The notes: generated from the letters alone by a model not told the origin. 64,000 bases of DNA from Stentor coeruleus (GCA_001970955.1 MPUH01000108.1:42194-106193), one strand, 5' to 3'. Positions 44,131-54,921 are shown, counted from the stretch's first letter. Made by a program: numbers and translations.

Positions 44131-45375
44131 CTAAATATCATAGTCTGCGTTCACTTTCTGCACTTCTTCAGACAATTTTTCTATTTGGATACTTTTAATT
44201 TTCCGGTTAAAATACTCTTGAATTTCCATATAAGCATTTTGACTAAGCTTGTCTGATACTATATTCACTGCTATTCCACGTCGACCATATCGACCTGTTC
44301 TTCCTATTCTATGTAAATAAGTCATTGGATCAGCACCTCTTTCAGCATCATCTCTTCTAAGAGGTGGATCAAGATTTATAACAACATTTACTAAACGAAA
44401 GTCTACACCTCTGCTTAGAACATCTGTTGTTAGGAGAACTTTGACTTGGCCGTCACGAACTTTTTCGATTATTGCATCACGGTCTTTGTCTTCAACAATC
44501 CCTGATGCGATTATTGATACTTTGTAACCTGCTTTTGTGAGATATTCTTCTAGGCGCTTTAGGTAATCTTTCGTGTTTATGAATATTATACAGCACCGTA
44601 AATCAATACTCCTCAATATCTCAAAAACAATCTCAAACTTCTTCCTATGTTCACACTGTAACACAAACTGGTCAATATTATCTAAACTCAAATCTTCCTT
44701 CTTTTCAATCCTGACAACTTTAGCATTTTCAATATGTTCTTCCACAAACTTCCACACCTTATCACTAAAAGTAGCTGAAAACAATATTTTCTGCGCTTCT
44801 GGTAAAGATCTTTGTGTAGTCAAAATAATATTCCTACTATCATCATTTGTCAATAAAAAATCACACTCATCGTAAATAAGTATTTTGACTGATTTTATAG
44901 CATTCACGTTTCTAGAAATATTCCTCAAAGTCCCAAAAGTTAAACATAAAACTTGACATTTAGGTGTTGAACTACCTTTTTCACTTTGTCCAACAGTAAT
45001 CCCAGTATCCCTAGCGAATTCAGCAAAGACTGAATAGTTCTGTTGTGTGAGTTCTCTTGTATGAGATACACAAATAGCTTGCAAACTTGGGTCATTTTTG
45101 TCTATTCTAGATAAAGTGCCAATTACGAATGAACCAGTTTTACCTGAGCCGTTTTTTGATTGAGCCGCAAGATTTTGACCTGTGATGATTAGAGAGATCG
45201 TGATTCCTTGTATTAGAGTTGGAGTAATCCAGTTTTTTATCTCGATGGAGTGAAGGATTTCAGGGCTTAGGCTTAATTGGTCCCAGGTCTTTGAAGAGGA
45301 GTATACGGATTCTCCTTCGGCAGTCTTGAGCAGGATTAGGTCCTCTGACTTCTCATCTTCAGCTCTGGAAACCAT
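44131..45375 (-). CDS. DEAD-box helicase, Dbp5/DDX19-like, with DECD
   Basis: 414 residues. Q motif region at about 45-56, motif I AQSKNGSGKT (71-80), Ia HTREL, II DECD at 169-172 in place of DEAD, III SAT at 200-202, then ITTD-like LLTTDVLSRGVD (V) and HRIGRTGRYGRRG (VI). The ADPMTYLHRIGRTGR context and the overall spacing match Dbp5/DDX19, which remodels mRNPs at the nuclear pore during export. Two other positions differ from the family: TFG replaces the usual TPG motif (Ib) and the first motif carries GSGKT. Start codon at 45375. The Nudix gene follows closely on the same strand. Confidence 0.85.
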   Translation of the reverse strand: MVSRAEDEKSEDLILLKTAEGESVYSSSKTWDQLSLSPEILHSIEIKNWITPTLIQGITISLIITGQNLAAQSKNGSGKTGSFVIGTLSRIDKNDPSLQAICVSHTRELTQQNYSVFAEFARDTGITVGQSEKGSSTPKCQVLCLTFGTLRNISRNVNAIKSVKILIYDECDFLLTNDDSRNIILTTQRSLPEAQKILFSATFSDKVWKFVEEHIENAKVVRIEKKEDLSLDNIDQFVLQCEHRKKFEIVFEILRSIDLRCCIIFINTKDYLKRLEEYLTKAGYKVSIIASGIVEDKDRDAIIEKVRDGQVKVLLTTDVLSRGVDFRLVNVVINLDPPLRRDDAERGADPMTYLHRIGRTGRYGRRGIAVNIVSDKLSQNAYMEIQEYFNRKIKSIQIEKLSEEVQKVNADYDI

Positions 45376-45807
45376 TTATAATAGGATAATTTACAGAGAA
45401 TTCAATATGAGTGTAGAAAGATTTTAAAGGTTTTTTGGGTTTATTTTAGAATAGTGGAAATTATGTTTTTATTTTGTTAGTTTAGAGTTAGATGATTTTT
45501 GGATGTTGTTGATATAATGTTTTATTGCAATAATAAAAATTTTCTTGAGAAGAAAGCGATTTTATATGCTTTTTTTAATCAAATTTGACCTTTTTATATA
45601 TTCTAGGTAGATATTATTTATTATTAGACTTGAGGGATAAATTACTATAGATATTTTAAAAGAGTAATTTACACTGTAAAATACGGGAATAACAAAAAAT
45701 CACATAACACCGTGTATTATAAAATTTTAGCGCCTATATCATTTTTTTCAATGCAAATCTTTGGCTATCACCATTCCTCAGCATTTTTTAGGAATTTTAT
45801 TATATAA
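45376..45807. other. divergent intergenic region
   Basis: About 430 bp between two gene starts, AT-rich, with no visible gene, RNA or repeat. Confidence 0.55.
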
Positions 45808-46905
45808 ATGGAAGGTACCGATTTCCAAGAAGACAATGATTCTGATGATGAATTTGAGTCAAAAATGAAAGAGTCATATAATATCCATAAAAGCTCAAGG
45901 CCAAACTCATCTTCACGACCTGAAACTGCATCAAGGTTCCGTGACGATCACGATCGAATCCAGTTACTCTTACCATTTCAAATCTACGCGAAAATCTCGA
46001 CTTCAATCTCCGCAATGAAACTATCAAAATTTCAAATTTCTTCAAGACTTGGTGAGTACCCAACTTTTGATAAATTTAAAAACACTTTTAATGATCTTGG
46101 ATTAGAGCTTAGTGATGAAGAAGTAGGAATTTTATTCAAAGATAACGGAAGTTCAAAAACTGGAGTGATCAGAATGACGGATTTATATGCGAAAATAATC
46201 CCAGAAGAAGAAGAAGATCTAATGGACACAGATCAGATAAGGCTTAGAGAAGAAGCTGAAAAATTACTTAAAGACCCTTTAATGAAAACTCGACAAAAAA
46301 GCGCTAAGACTTTTAGACCAATAACAGGAACTGCAAGATCAGGTTCTGCAAGTACAAAATCTTTACGTCCAGCAACAGCTTCAGTAGCTAATCTTCTCAA
46401 AGCTAAAAAAAACTACTTGACTGAATCCAAAGCTAAAATCGAAAACGCTGATAAAGAAATCGCCCTTACTGTTGACAGATGTAAAAAAGAATTTGAGTAT
46501 GAATGCTTGCACAAAATGGGAGAAGCTAATGAAATTGCCCAAGCACTTGAGATGCCAACAACTTATCGAGCAGTGAAAAAAGAAGATGGGACAACTAAAT
46601 GCCATGTGTATATGAATGATCATTTTGTTGATGAGATAACTTTAGACTGCTTTTTAAGAGAATGGAGAAAGCTTAAAAGAAAACAAAAGCCAGCGATAAA
46701 CCTACCAACACATGCTGAAGAAGGAGTTAAGAATTCAGGAAAGGTTAATAAAAAAACAAGGCAAGAAGAGCTAAAAAAACTCCTTCTGGAAACAAAAGAA
46801 CTTACTAATAAGCTCAAAGAACAATTGAAAATTCTTGAAAAAAGAGGAGTTGTAGCGAATTCTATACACTCATCTACAGTGGTTTACTCTAATAATTTAT
46901 TTTAA
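45808..46905 (+). CDS. hypothetical protein with degenerate EF-hand-like region and coiled coil
   Basis: 365 residues. The N terminus is acidic and Ser/Arg-rich. Residues about 70-130 are arranged like an EF-hand pair (FDKFKNTFNDLGLELSDEEV; FKDNGSSKTGVIRMTDLYAK), but the loops lack a full set of calcium ligands, so binding is doubtful. A Ser/Thr/Arg-rich basic linker follows, then a conserved-looking block (ECLHKMGEANEIAQALEMPT; YMNDHFVDEITLDCFLREW) and a terminal coiled coil. A cytoskeletal or ciliary role is possible but not shown. Ends TAA, 73 bp before the next gene. Confidence 0.6.
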   Translation: MEGTDFQEDNDSDDEFESKMKESYNIHKSSRPNSSSRPETASRFRDDHDRIQLLLPFQIYAKISTSISAMKLSKFQISSRLGEYPTFDKFKNTFNDLGLELSDEEVGILFKDNGSSKTGVIRMTDLYAKIIPEEEEDLMDTDQIRLREEAEKLLKDPLMKTRQKSAKTFRPITGTARSGSASTKSLRPATASVANLLKAKKNYLTESKAKIENADKEIALTVDRCKKEFEYECLHKMGEANEIAQALEMPTTYRAVKKEDGTTKCHVYMNDHFVDEITLDCFLREWRKLKRKQKPAINLPTHAEEGVKNSGKVNKKTRQEELKKLLLETKELTNKLKEQLKILEKRGVVANSIHSSTVVYSNNLF

Positions 46906-46978
46906 ATGCTTTGGGGAATAGTATAAGATACACTTGAATTTAATAGAAGTTAATTATGGGGAATGTATAATAAAATAT

Positions 46979-47677
46979 ATGAGCAATCAGATTACTAAGA
47001 TGCTGGAAACAGTATATTCGTTGAAAAAAACAAGGACTATTGATTATAAGATTGAACAGAAAGCTAGAGAAAAGGTAAGGGTTATCAAGAAAAATAGCCC
47101 TGAAAAAGTTATAGTGTCGAATAGGAGTACGTATTTGGAAAAACTTAGTCCGATTGATTCAATGATTTCTATGTCGACATCTAGAAGAAATCTGTCGAAA
47201 TTGTATAGATCTAGGCTTTTGCCTGCACAATTTCTATCAACACCAGCTGATGTTATTAGAAAATTGACACAAAAAGTATACACCTACAACAAAATAAAAG
47301 AAAAATCGAATAAGCCTTTTAATGAAATAGAAATACATTCCAAGTCGGAAATGCTAGAAGAAAAAACTGAAAAACAAATTTCAGAAAAAAAGAAACAAGA
47401 AAATTGTCATGATTTTCTTGAAGACTCATGTAAACAAATATTGGAAGAAAATAAAAAATCAAGGAGGATTTTTAAGATAGCGACACAGCTGCTTAATAAA
47501 AGAACTGTACTTGCTAAGTTGATCACTAGCCAAACTTTAGAGTGTAATCAAAAAGCAAATTATGATGAATTTCATAAAAAACTTAAAGAAGCACATAGTC
47601 AGCTGGTGAAACAAAACAGAATACATCCTAAAGAAAAACCAAGAAGAAGAGAAAGTATATTCCTTACTTATGATTAA
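46979..47677 (+). CDS. hypothetical basic coiled-coil protein
   Basis: 232 residues from ATG 46979 (MSNQITKMLETVY); an upstream TTG in frame is not a credible start. The protein is basic and helical (LKKTRTIDYKIEQKAREKVR; KLKEAHSQLVKQNRIHPKEK) with an RRRESIFLTYD end. No known domain. The gene closely follows its neighbour on the same strand. Confidence 0.55.
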   Translation: MSNQITKMLETVYSLKKTRTIDYKIEQKAREKVRVIKKNSPEKVIVSNRSTYLEKLSPIDSMISMSTSRRNLSKLYRSRLLPAQFLSTPADVIRKLTQKVYTYNKIKEKSNKPFNEIEIHSKSEMLEEKTEKQISEKKKQENCHDFLEDSCKQILEENKKSRRIFKIATQLLNKRTVLAKLITSQTLECNQKANYDEFHKKLKEAHSQLVKQNRIHPKEKPRRRESIFLTYD

Positions 47678-48303
47678 TCTTATAAATTGCTATAATTTTC
47701 AGAAAAGGTAAAGATTATTAGAATCTGTTTATTTAACAATTACGATATGATATAGCCAAATGGATTTAAGTTAAAGCAATGATTTAAGAGTTTTATAATC
47801 AATATTTTGTTAAATAAACAATAAAATTAATCACAACCAGGACATAAAAATTGCATATTAAATACTTTTTGCAACAAGAGAAAATAAATGATTAATACCA
47901 GTTCAGTAACTATTAAATAAAACCCATAATAATTATAATCCAAAATAGCATAAACCTCAATCCAAGTAAATTATTGCTTAGCATATCTAAACAAAATGGT
48001 AATAAATAAATTTATTTTCCAAATCAGCCATAGCATCATTTCAAAATATTCTTTCTCAGAAAAAGCTCCTAGTTCCCAATCTTAATAATATTAATCCTCT
48101 CACCTCCTATCAAATACTCAACCAACCCACCTTCCTATTTTCTTGTTTTTATTTAAAACTCTTATCCTAAATCATAAAATCCCTACATAAAATCCTAAAA
48201 TCCTGAAACCCATACAATCTCAAATGCATTAACCCCAAAAACGACTAAAAAAACTATTTCCATATATAAAAATCTTATCTAATTCAAAAATCATATTAAA
48301 ATA
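47678..48303. other. intergenic region
   Basis: About 625 bp, AT-rich; its right half is C/A-rich as in other 5' flanks here. No gene or RNA is seen. Confidence 0.55.
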
Positions 48304-48522
48304 ATGGGTTGCTGCGAGTCAAATAAGGCATCAGAAAACGAAGTGATAGTCGGTGAAAAGCTAAGACGTGAGTCTGATTTCTATGATGTCAGCCTAGAAA
48401 GTCCAGGAATAATTTCAAGTTTTGATATGGAAAACCTTCACACATCTAAGTCAATCTATTTGACAACTCGTTCAGACACAATCTTTTTACACACAAGCTT
48501 TATAAATAATATATCTAATTAG
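48304..48522 (+). CDS. small putative acylated protein (MGCC)
   Basis: 72 residues. It begins MGCCESNKAS: Gly2 could be myristoylated and Cys3/Cys4 palmitoylated, which would anchor it to a membrane. The rest is Ser-rich and polar with no membrane span (LRRESDFYDVSLESPGIISS). It resembles the N terminus of the much longer protein at 49.4 kb. Function unknown. The start is supported by the acylation pattern. Confidence 0.6.
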   Translation: MGCCESNKASENEVIVGEKLRRESDFYDVSLESPGIISSFDMENLHTSKSIYLTTRSDTIFLHTSFINNISN

Positions 48523-48657
48523 CCTTTTCAACAAGGAGAAAAACTATGTAAAAGTTATCTTTCACTAATATCTATTAATTATTAACTAATTGGCTAAATG
48601 ATGATGTTTATCAAAGTTATTTGCATATAAGAATACTTTTATATACTAATATACTTT

Positions 48658-48882
48658 AAACTTGATTTAAATGAAATATTTGATACTTGGAGATTGACTG
48701 TTGCACATGATAATGAAGAAATTGCTAATTTGATTCCTTAAGCTGCCTTTATGATAGATAGACATAAAATTAAATTTAGGTAAGGGCATATAGATCTTAA
48801 GATTTTAGACTATGCTGTGGATAAGAGATGGTTCAAAGCATACTTTATCAGTTCAAGATGTATAATAAGTCATTTTATATAG
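48658..48882 (+). pseudogene. coding-like fragment with in-frame TAA codons
   Basis: One frame reads ordinary protein sequence (KLDLNEIFDTWRLTVAHDNE, then KILDYAVDKRWFKAYFISS) interrupted by two TAA codons. Neither stop lies in a 15-16 nt GT...AG unit. No start or family is recognised. A decayed gene is the simplest reading. The 65-residue frame over 48828-49025 overlaps it in another phase and is not called. Confidence 0.35.
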
Positions 48883-49382
48883 AGTTTTTGATATTGATGT
48901 GTTTTGATAGATTATATGGAGTTAATAGGGGAGATAATTTTTTTGGTGTTTTTATAAGAATTTTGGATCTTTTAAGAAATTTTATAAAGTATGCGGAATT
49001 AGAGTTTTATTTTTTAGGTACATAAAAGAAAACTGTATTTTTAAGTATTTTATTTAGATGGATTGATTATAAAATAATAATTTTACACAGTGTGGTTTAA
49101 GAGAAATACTAATTAGTAAATTGATTAAAAATAATTTATGAGTATCAGTTATCATGGTAATAAAAAAATGGTCACATTTGTTGCTGTAGCGAAAAAAAAA
49201 ATGCTGACTGGAAATTATTTTTAGAAAATAAAGCGAGTAGAATAAAGAGAGTATAATATTTTTAAGATAAATTATTTATTATGCTTATATTATATTAATC
49301 TGTTTGATGTGTAACTTATATGAATTATTACAAGAATTTAGTATTTAATAATGCATTTGGGTAAAAAGTACATCAGATATAA

Positions 49383-50543
49383 ATGGGTCAATGCTGTTCA
49401 AAAAAACACTCTAAAAATAAACATAAAGAAACTGATCTTTCACATAAAGGTAGCAACCTTCCTAAATCCCCAGGAATTTGCACATCTTATACCATTCACT
49501 CCAACTCCAAAGCTCATTTAGAACCTTTTGAAATAATCCATAGAAAAAATCTAACAACTCAGCCTGTAAATGTACCAAAAATAATTATAGGTAGGAGTGA
49601 TTCTAGCGATAGCGAAATGGATGTATTTGTTAACGAAAAAAGCCTAATAGATAAATCTAATAACAGAACTCCTGAACTTGTACTTGTGCCTATGCTTAAA
49701 CCTGTACCTGCAATTATATTTGAGCCTGTACCTGTAATTATATCTGAACCTGTACCTGTAATTATATCTGAGCATGTACCTACTGTATCTATAACTTCAC
49801 CTAAAAAGGAAATTTTACTTAACAGCAATAAACCTCAACAAAATATAAGAATTCAAATAAATACTCGGGTAAAAAAACCAATAAATTCTGATGCAAAGCC
49901 AAAATCTAATCAAAACAAAAAATCTATCAAAATACAAGTAGTTGCATCATCAAATTTATATGCGAGAAAACCGCTTTTTTTTGTTAATATAAACTCGGGT
50001 CGTAAAGCTGGCAATAATGGTTGCAATGAGAACTTTTCTAAAAATAATAGCATAGACAAAGCTGATATTTTTGATTTGAATTTGCATAATGAAGGTAGTT
50101 TTTTAAGAGGTGATGATAAGTCTGAGAGCGTTGATTTTAATCAGGATTCAGTTGGTAATGAGGTTTACGGAAATAATATAGGAAGTGCAGAGAGTGGTTC
50201 TGATGCTCCAGTAGATGATATTGTTGGAATTGATGGTGAAAATGAAGGATTAGATGTTGGAGGAGGATTTGATGTTGGAGGTGGATTTGATGTTGGAGGA
50301 GGATTAGATGCTGGAGGAGGATTAGATGCTGGAGGTGGATTTGATTTTGGAGGAGGAGGCTTTGATGTTGGAGGAGGAGGCTTTGATGCTGGAGGTGGAG
50401 GCTTTGATGCTGGAGGTGGAGGATGTGGAGGTGGAGGCTTTGATGTTGGAGGTGGAGGATGTGGAGGTGGAGGCGGAGGCGGTGGAGGATGTGGTGGAGG
50501 AGGATGTGGAGGGGAAGGGGAGGGGACTAGATTAAAACAGTAA
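49383..50543 (+). CDS. putative acylated protein with glycine-rich repeat tail
   Basis: 386 residues. The start MGQCCSKKHSKNKHK combines a myristoylation-type Gly2, two Cys for palmitoylation and a basic patch, a strong membrane-anchor signature. The middle is disordered and contains three copies of a PVP(V/A)II(S/F)EP unit (about residues 109-131). The last hundred residues are made of GGGFD(V/A) and GGGGC units, very rich in Gly and Cys. Such tails can form elastic or adhesive material or coordinate metals; nothing here decides. No intron. Confidence 0.65.
   Translation: MGQCCSKKHSKNKHKETDLSHKGSNLPKSPGICTSYTIHSNSKAHLEPFEIIHRKNLTTQPVNVPKIIIGRSDSSDSEMDVFVNEKSLIDKSNNRTPELVLVPMLKPVPAIIFEPVPVIISEPVPVIISEHVPTVSITSPKKEILLNSNKPQQNIRIQINTRVKKPINSDAKPKSNQNKKSIKIQVVASSNLYARKPLFFVNINSGRKAGNNGCNENFSKNNSIDKADIFDLNLHNEGSFLRGDDKSESVDFNQDSVGNEVYGNNIGSAESGSDAPVDDIVGIDGENEGLDVGGGFDVGGGFDVGGGLDAGGGLDAGGGFDFGGGGFDVGGGGFDAGGGGFDAGGGGCGGGGFDVGGGGCGGGGGGGGGCGGGGCGGEGEGTRLKQ
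50250..50520 (+). repeat. minisatellite encoding Gly-rich repeats
   Basis: A run of gatgttggaggaggattt-like units of 15, 18 and 21 bp, drifting to ggaggtggaggatgt near the right end. It is far more G-rich than its surroundings and lies wholly inside the coding region, in frame. Confidence 0.85.
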
Positions 50544-51123
50544 TTTCTAGATATAAAACTTTAATATTAAGCATTTTTATTCATAAATTACTAATTTACA
50601 ACAAAGTTTAAACATTAGTAATATTGAAATTAACTAATTAGCAAGTTTATCAATCATAAACTCTATTAAACTAGTAACTCAAGCAATAATTATAATAGCA
50701 ACAAATAAGACAAACTCCAATAATTTATTCATTATTATTTATCTTCCACAAAAATTTTGTTTTTCAAATCCTATCTAATAAATCATTTCCACATTTAAAA
50801 ATATCAATTTGTATTGAAATATCTTAACTTGAAAATAATTCCTTCCTCCTAACACCAATAAAAAACATTTAAACCCTAAATCTAAAACTTCCTTTAAAAA
50901 TAACCTTAAAAGCAATCCATAATAAGACTCTTAACTTTATATCATAGCCCACCCTAATTTTTCTCAAAAGCAAGATAATATAAAATGATTATTCCCATAT
51001 CCTTTCCAACACTTTACCTGTAAACAAATTACCCCATCCATACTTTTCACTAACTTCAACACTACAACTCAAAAAAGTTATCCATATTCCAAAATCTTCT
51101 ACATCTAACTCTGCACATATTGT
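50544..51123. other. intergenic region
   Basis: About 580 bp, AT-rich, becoming C/A-rich on the right before the next gene. Nothing else is seen. Confidence 0.55.
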
Positions 51124-51875
51124 ATGTCATTTAAAAATATCTTCCATAATCACCATACTATTAAGTCGGATATAATAATTAACAATATGCTTAAGTACGA
51201 TTTCGATTCCCTGAACAACAGAAATATTTCCGAATACGAATCCCTTGGCAAAATTTATGTACTTGATAGTATTGAAACTGGGCCTATAAAGCTCAATGAT
51301 GGAACTGTAGGTAGTTCTAATCCTCCACATAAAAAAGAAGATTCTACTAGCAACACTCAAGCTATAAACGAGTCATCTTTTGATATTTCGCCTAACAGCA
51401 GTGGGGTTATGCTATTAGAACAAATTGCAGAGATAAAAAAACTGTTTGAAATGCAAGGAAAAGAAATTGAAAACGTTGGACAAGCTATTAATATGCCTGC
51501 TGCTGAGAGAATGAAAGAGATGCTTAATACTTTTAATAAAGAACAACCTGAGAGCATGATGAACTCTTTGTATAATCAAGGGTCAGGGATCTGGTATGGT
51601 GAATCCTCAAGAGCTTTGATTTCACCAGTACCGAATGATTATGATGGAACTGCTTTTGCAAGTTCTTTAATGAGTCTTAGTGACTATCAGGTTAAAGTTA
51701 CTGATATCAGAGATGATAACAGCCCGTTTCTGAATTTTATAAAAAGCAAGTATAAGAACTTAAGTTTCATGAAAAGGGTAGTTATCGGCTCACACATACC
51801 AGGAATAAATATATNAACTTAAGTTTCATGAAAAGGGTAGTTATCGGCTCACACATACCAGGAATAAATATATAA
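51124..51875 (+). CDS. hypothetical protein (3' end duplicated at an N)
   Basis: About 230 residues, starting MSFKNIFHNHHTIKSDIIIN; a later Met at residue 22 (MLKYDF) is possible. The middle holds a helix (LEQIAEIKKLFEMQGKEIEN) and a Met/Glu-rich stretch; the rest looks soluble and mixed. The C-terminal 18 codons are duplicated around the N at 51815: 51757-51814 equals 51816-51873. Read from the second copy, the frame ends ...GINI then TAA at 51873-51875. No family is recognised. Confidence 0.55.
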
Positions 51876-52027
51876 AGATAGTAAAGATTATATTTTTCAT
51901 AAGTATTTAGGATGCTACTGTTATACAACTCAATTGAAATACTTTAAACATTTTTATATTTATTATGAGAATATTAAACTCAACAATTGGAATTTTCTGT
52001 GGTAAATTACTGAATATTTAAGATAAT

Positions 52028-52610
52028 TTATCTCTTCTCTAAATTTAACAACCAATCTACTACTCTCTCTATGTTAGTTCCACGCAAAGAACTAATAGAA
52101 ATCACCAGCCAAGAATTGTCAATAACATAATCTAAGTTAAGCCCTTTTATGATCTCCGGTTCTGTTAGGTGAGGGTTTAAATCAATTTTATTAGCAAGAA
52201 CAAGCAGGGGTATTCCAGCAAGATCTCTATCTTCAAGCATTGAATGAAGTTCTTTTCTTGAATATGATATTAAATCAATAGCTGAAGCATCTACAACAAA
52301 AATAATAACATTTGTTTCTCTAGCATATCTTCCCCATTCAGTCCTATATTGTACCTGCCCTCCAAGATCCCAAACTTTTATTATTAAATTCCCTTTATTC
52401 ACAGTTTTAACATTTAAGCCAATAGTTGGAACAGATTCTCCAGGACTTCCTTCTGATAAGTAATTTGTAAAAGTTGTCTTTCCTGAGTTTTCTAATCCTA
52501 CAATGACCATTTCCATCTTCTTAGCGAATAATGAACGTACTTTAGCTAGCAGTGACCATTTCCATCTTCTTAGCGAATAATGAACGTACTTTAGCTAGCA
52601 GTGATCCCAT
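52028..52610 (-). CDS. ARL8-like small GTPase (broken by a 49-bp duplication)
   Basis: About 177 residues once repaired. P-loop GLENSGKTT, switch I PTIGLN, WDLGGQ (Gln kept), NKID and a C-terminal ISISSLRGTNIERVVDWLL. The GLxxSGKTTFxNxLxxG segment and KVWDLGGQxxYRxxWxRY match ARL8, which couples lysosomes to kinesins. The true N terminus, MGSLLAKVRSLFAKK, is encoded at 52566-52610, but the 49-bp block 52504-52552 is repeated at 52553-52601 and shifts the frame; the open frame therefore starts at 52516 as assembled. An assembly error is likely. ARL8 proteins use an acetylated N-terminal helix; here Gly2 may permit myristoylation. Confidence 0.87.
52504..52601. repeat. 49-bp direct duplication at the ARL8 start
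   Basis: Two exact adjacent copies beginning tgaccatttccatcttct. The copy number is not frame-preserving and breaks a conserved GTPase, so one copy is probably spurious. Confidence 0.8.
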
Positions 52611-52892
52611 TTTTTATAGTAAGAATATTTGGCTTGGTGAATGTATAGATGCAAGCTTAAATTAGACCTTATAATAGTGCTATAGTAGATTTAGATGAGA
52701 TTTATTATAGTAAGCTGATTATTACTAGTGATGATTTGAATGATAATTCAAATAAAAGATTTAAAGTATGCAAATTAAATTTTTGATGATTTTAGATAAT
52801 TTCTACTAAAGATCAATGTAAATATAAAGTTTTATCCCATGTAAAATTTTTTAAAAAATGTCTAATATTTATAGGTTCTGATATGATATAAG

Positions 52893-52978
52893 TAAGCTCT
52901 TGTTAAGGAGATACTTCAATTTGAAAAACAACACGCCGAAAGGCTAAACCTACCTTCTCCTGGCGCTATAGCTTTTTT
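52893..52978 (+). ncRNA. unidentified structured RNA, copy 1
   Basis: Most divergent full copy of a family of at least four. Order: TATA-like upstream box (aatatttatagg, about 52863-52877), a ctcttgttaaggagatacttca block, a short spacer, acgccgaaaggctaaa with a GCC-GAAA-GGC tetraloop hairpin, ccttctcctggcgctatagc, and T6 at 52973-52978, a pol III-type terminator. Here aggaga can pair with tctcct; other copies have agggga, which still pairs through a G-U. The 5' end is estimated. It does not look like U1-U6, 5S, tRNA or SRP RNA by eye. Confidence 0.6.
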
Positions 52979-53402
52979 ACCTTATAACTTAATGAATAAC
53001 ACTATGTGGATATTTACTCCAAAGACATTAATATCAAATGAAACATATTTGGTAGTCAAATAATTTGATTTTTTCTTCTTATCATATTAAGTATCTTTAG
53101 TTTTTTAAACACTAGTTATTGTCCTTAATGTCTGAATTGCTTATCAAATTCTTGTTGTCTGCATATCTTTAAAAAAAATTATTATGATTTGCCTGATATG
53201 CACTATCCCTAGCTCTTGACAATGAATCTTTGTTCAAGTTTCCTCATTTATAAACTCATTACTGATCTCAACATTCGCAAGAGTTTTTCTAAAGTAGAGT
53301 TCAATATTTCATTTTTTTCGATAATATCAAAAAATAAAATTTTAATCCCATAAAAAAATGTAAGAAAAATATCTAGTATTTATAGTTTCTGTAATAATAC
53401 TA

Positions 53403-53518
53403 GTAGGCTCTTGTCAAGGGGATACTTCATTTATCAATAAAATTATCTAGAAATAGATATTTAACGCCGAAAGGCTAAATCTACCTCTCCTGGCGCTATA
53501 GCTTTTTTACCTTACAGC
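53403..53518 (+). ncRNA. unidentified structured RNA, copy 2
   Basis: Same blocks as copy 1, with a longer middle: a hairpin attatcta-gaaa-tagatat between the 5' and 3' conserved blocks. The upstream box atatctagtatttatagtttctg (53370-53392) is shared with copies 3 and 4. T6 terminator at 53513-53518. The 5' end is estimated from the conserved block. Confidence 0.65.
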
Positions 53519-54190
53519 TTAATGAATAACACTATGATTCTCTTACAATAAGCTTTTTGATTGAAAATAATTTAATTATTTTATTAATTACCTTGCAATT
53601 GTATAAAAAAATATTATCGTAGATTTATAGTACAACTTCAGCAATTTGATACTTAATTTTTTAGATATGTCATATTTAAAGCTTTAGAGAAGCACAAAAT
53701 CAAAAATTATTTATTTAGATATTAACTTATCAATGATTAATAGTTTAGAAAAAATGCAAACATCAAAATTAGAAAAATTTTGTGAATATTTAATACTCCA
53801 AAGACAATAATATCAAATGAAACATAGTCAAACAATTTGATTTTTTCTACTCATCATTATACTTCTTATCGTATTAAGTATCTTTAGTTTTTTAAACACT
53901 AGTTATTGTCCTTAATGTCTGAATTGCTTATCAAATTCTTGTTGTCTGTATATCTTTAAAAAAAAATATTATGATTTGCCTGATATGCACTATCCCTAGC
54001 TCTTGACAATAAATCTTTGCTCAAGTTTCCTCGTTTATAAACCCATTGCTGATCTCAACATTCACAAGAGTTTCTCTCTAAAGCAAAGTTCAATATTTCG
54101 TTTTTTTCGATAATATTAAAAAATAGAATTCTAATCCCATAACAAAATGTAAGAAAAATATCTAGTATTTATAGTTTCTGGAATGATACT

Positions 54191-54298
54191 AGTAGGCTCT
54201 TGTTAAGGGGATACTTCATTCCAGTGATAAAATTATCTAGAAATAGATATTTAACGCCGAAAGGCTAAATCTACCTCTCCTGGCGCTATAGCTTTTTT
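54191..54298 (+). ncRNA. unidentified structured RNA, copy 3
   Basis: Nearly identical to copy 2 in both conserved blocks and in the GAAA-capped hairpin; the bases before that hairpin differ (ccagtgataaa). T6 terminator at 54293-54298. Flanking sequence is also duplicated for several hundred bases (about 53090-53540 resembles 53870-54320), so this is a tandemly duplicated gene. Confidence 0.65.
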
Positions 54299-54921
54299 AC
54301 CTTACAACTTAATAAATAATACTATGATCCTCTTATAATAAAATTTTTGATTGAAAACAATTTAATTATCTTATTAATAATTTGATACTTAATTTTTTAG
54401 ATATGTCTTATTTAAAACCTTAGAGAAGTACAAGAAGTACTAAGCGATTCAGTTTTAAATCAAAAATCATTTATTTAGATATTAGTTTATCAATTGATTA
54501 ATAGTTTAAAAAATGCAAACATCAAATATTGGAAAAACTTTGTTCATATTTAATACGATATTTGGTAGTCAAATAATTTGATATTTTCCACTAATCATTA
54601 CATTCTTATTGTATTGAAAGTCTTTAGCTATATAAATAACTATTTCTTAACCTTAAATATTTGAATTGCTCATCAAATTCTTAGTGTCTGCAATTTTTAA
54701 AAAAAAATATTATGATTTTCTTGATACACACTATCCAAACCCTTGACAATGAATCTTTCTCAGGTTTCCTCGTTTACAAACTCATTGATGACCTTTATAT
54801 TCGCAAGAGTTTAAGATAAAGTTCAATATTTCATTTATTCCGATAACATCAAAAAATAAAATTAATCCCATAAAAAAATGTAAGAAAAATATCTAGTATT
54901 TATAGTTTCTGGAATGATACT

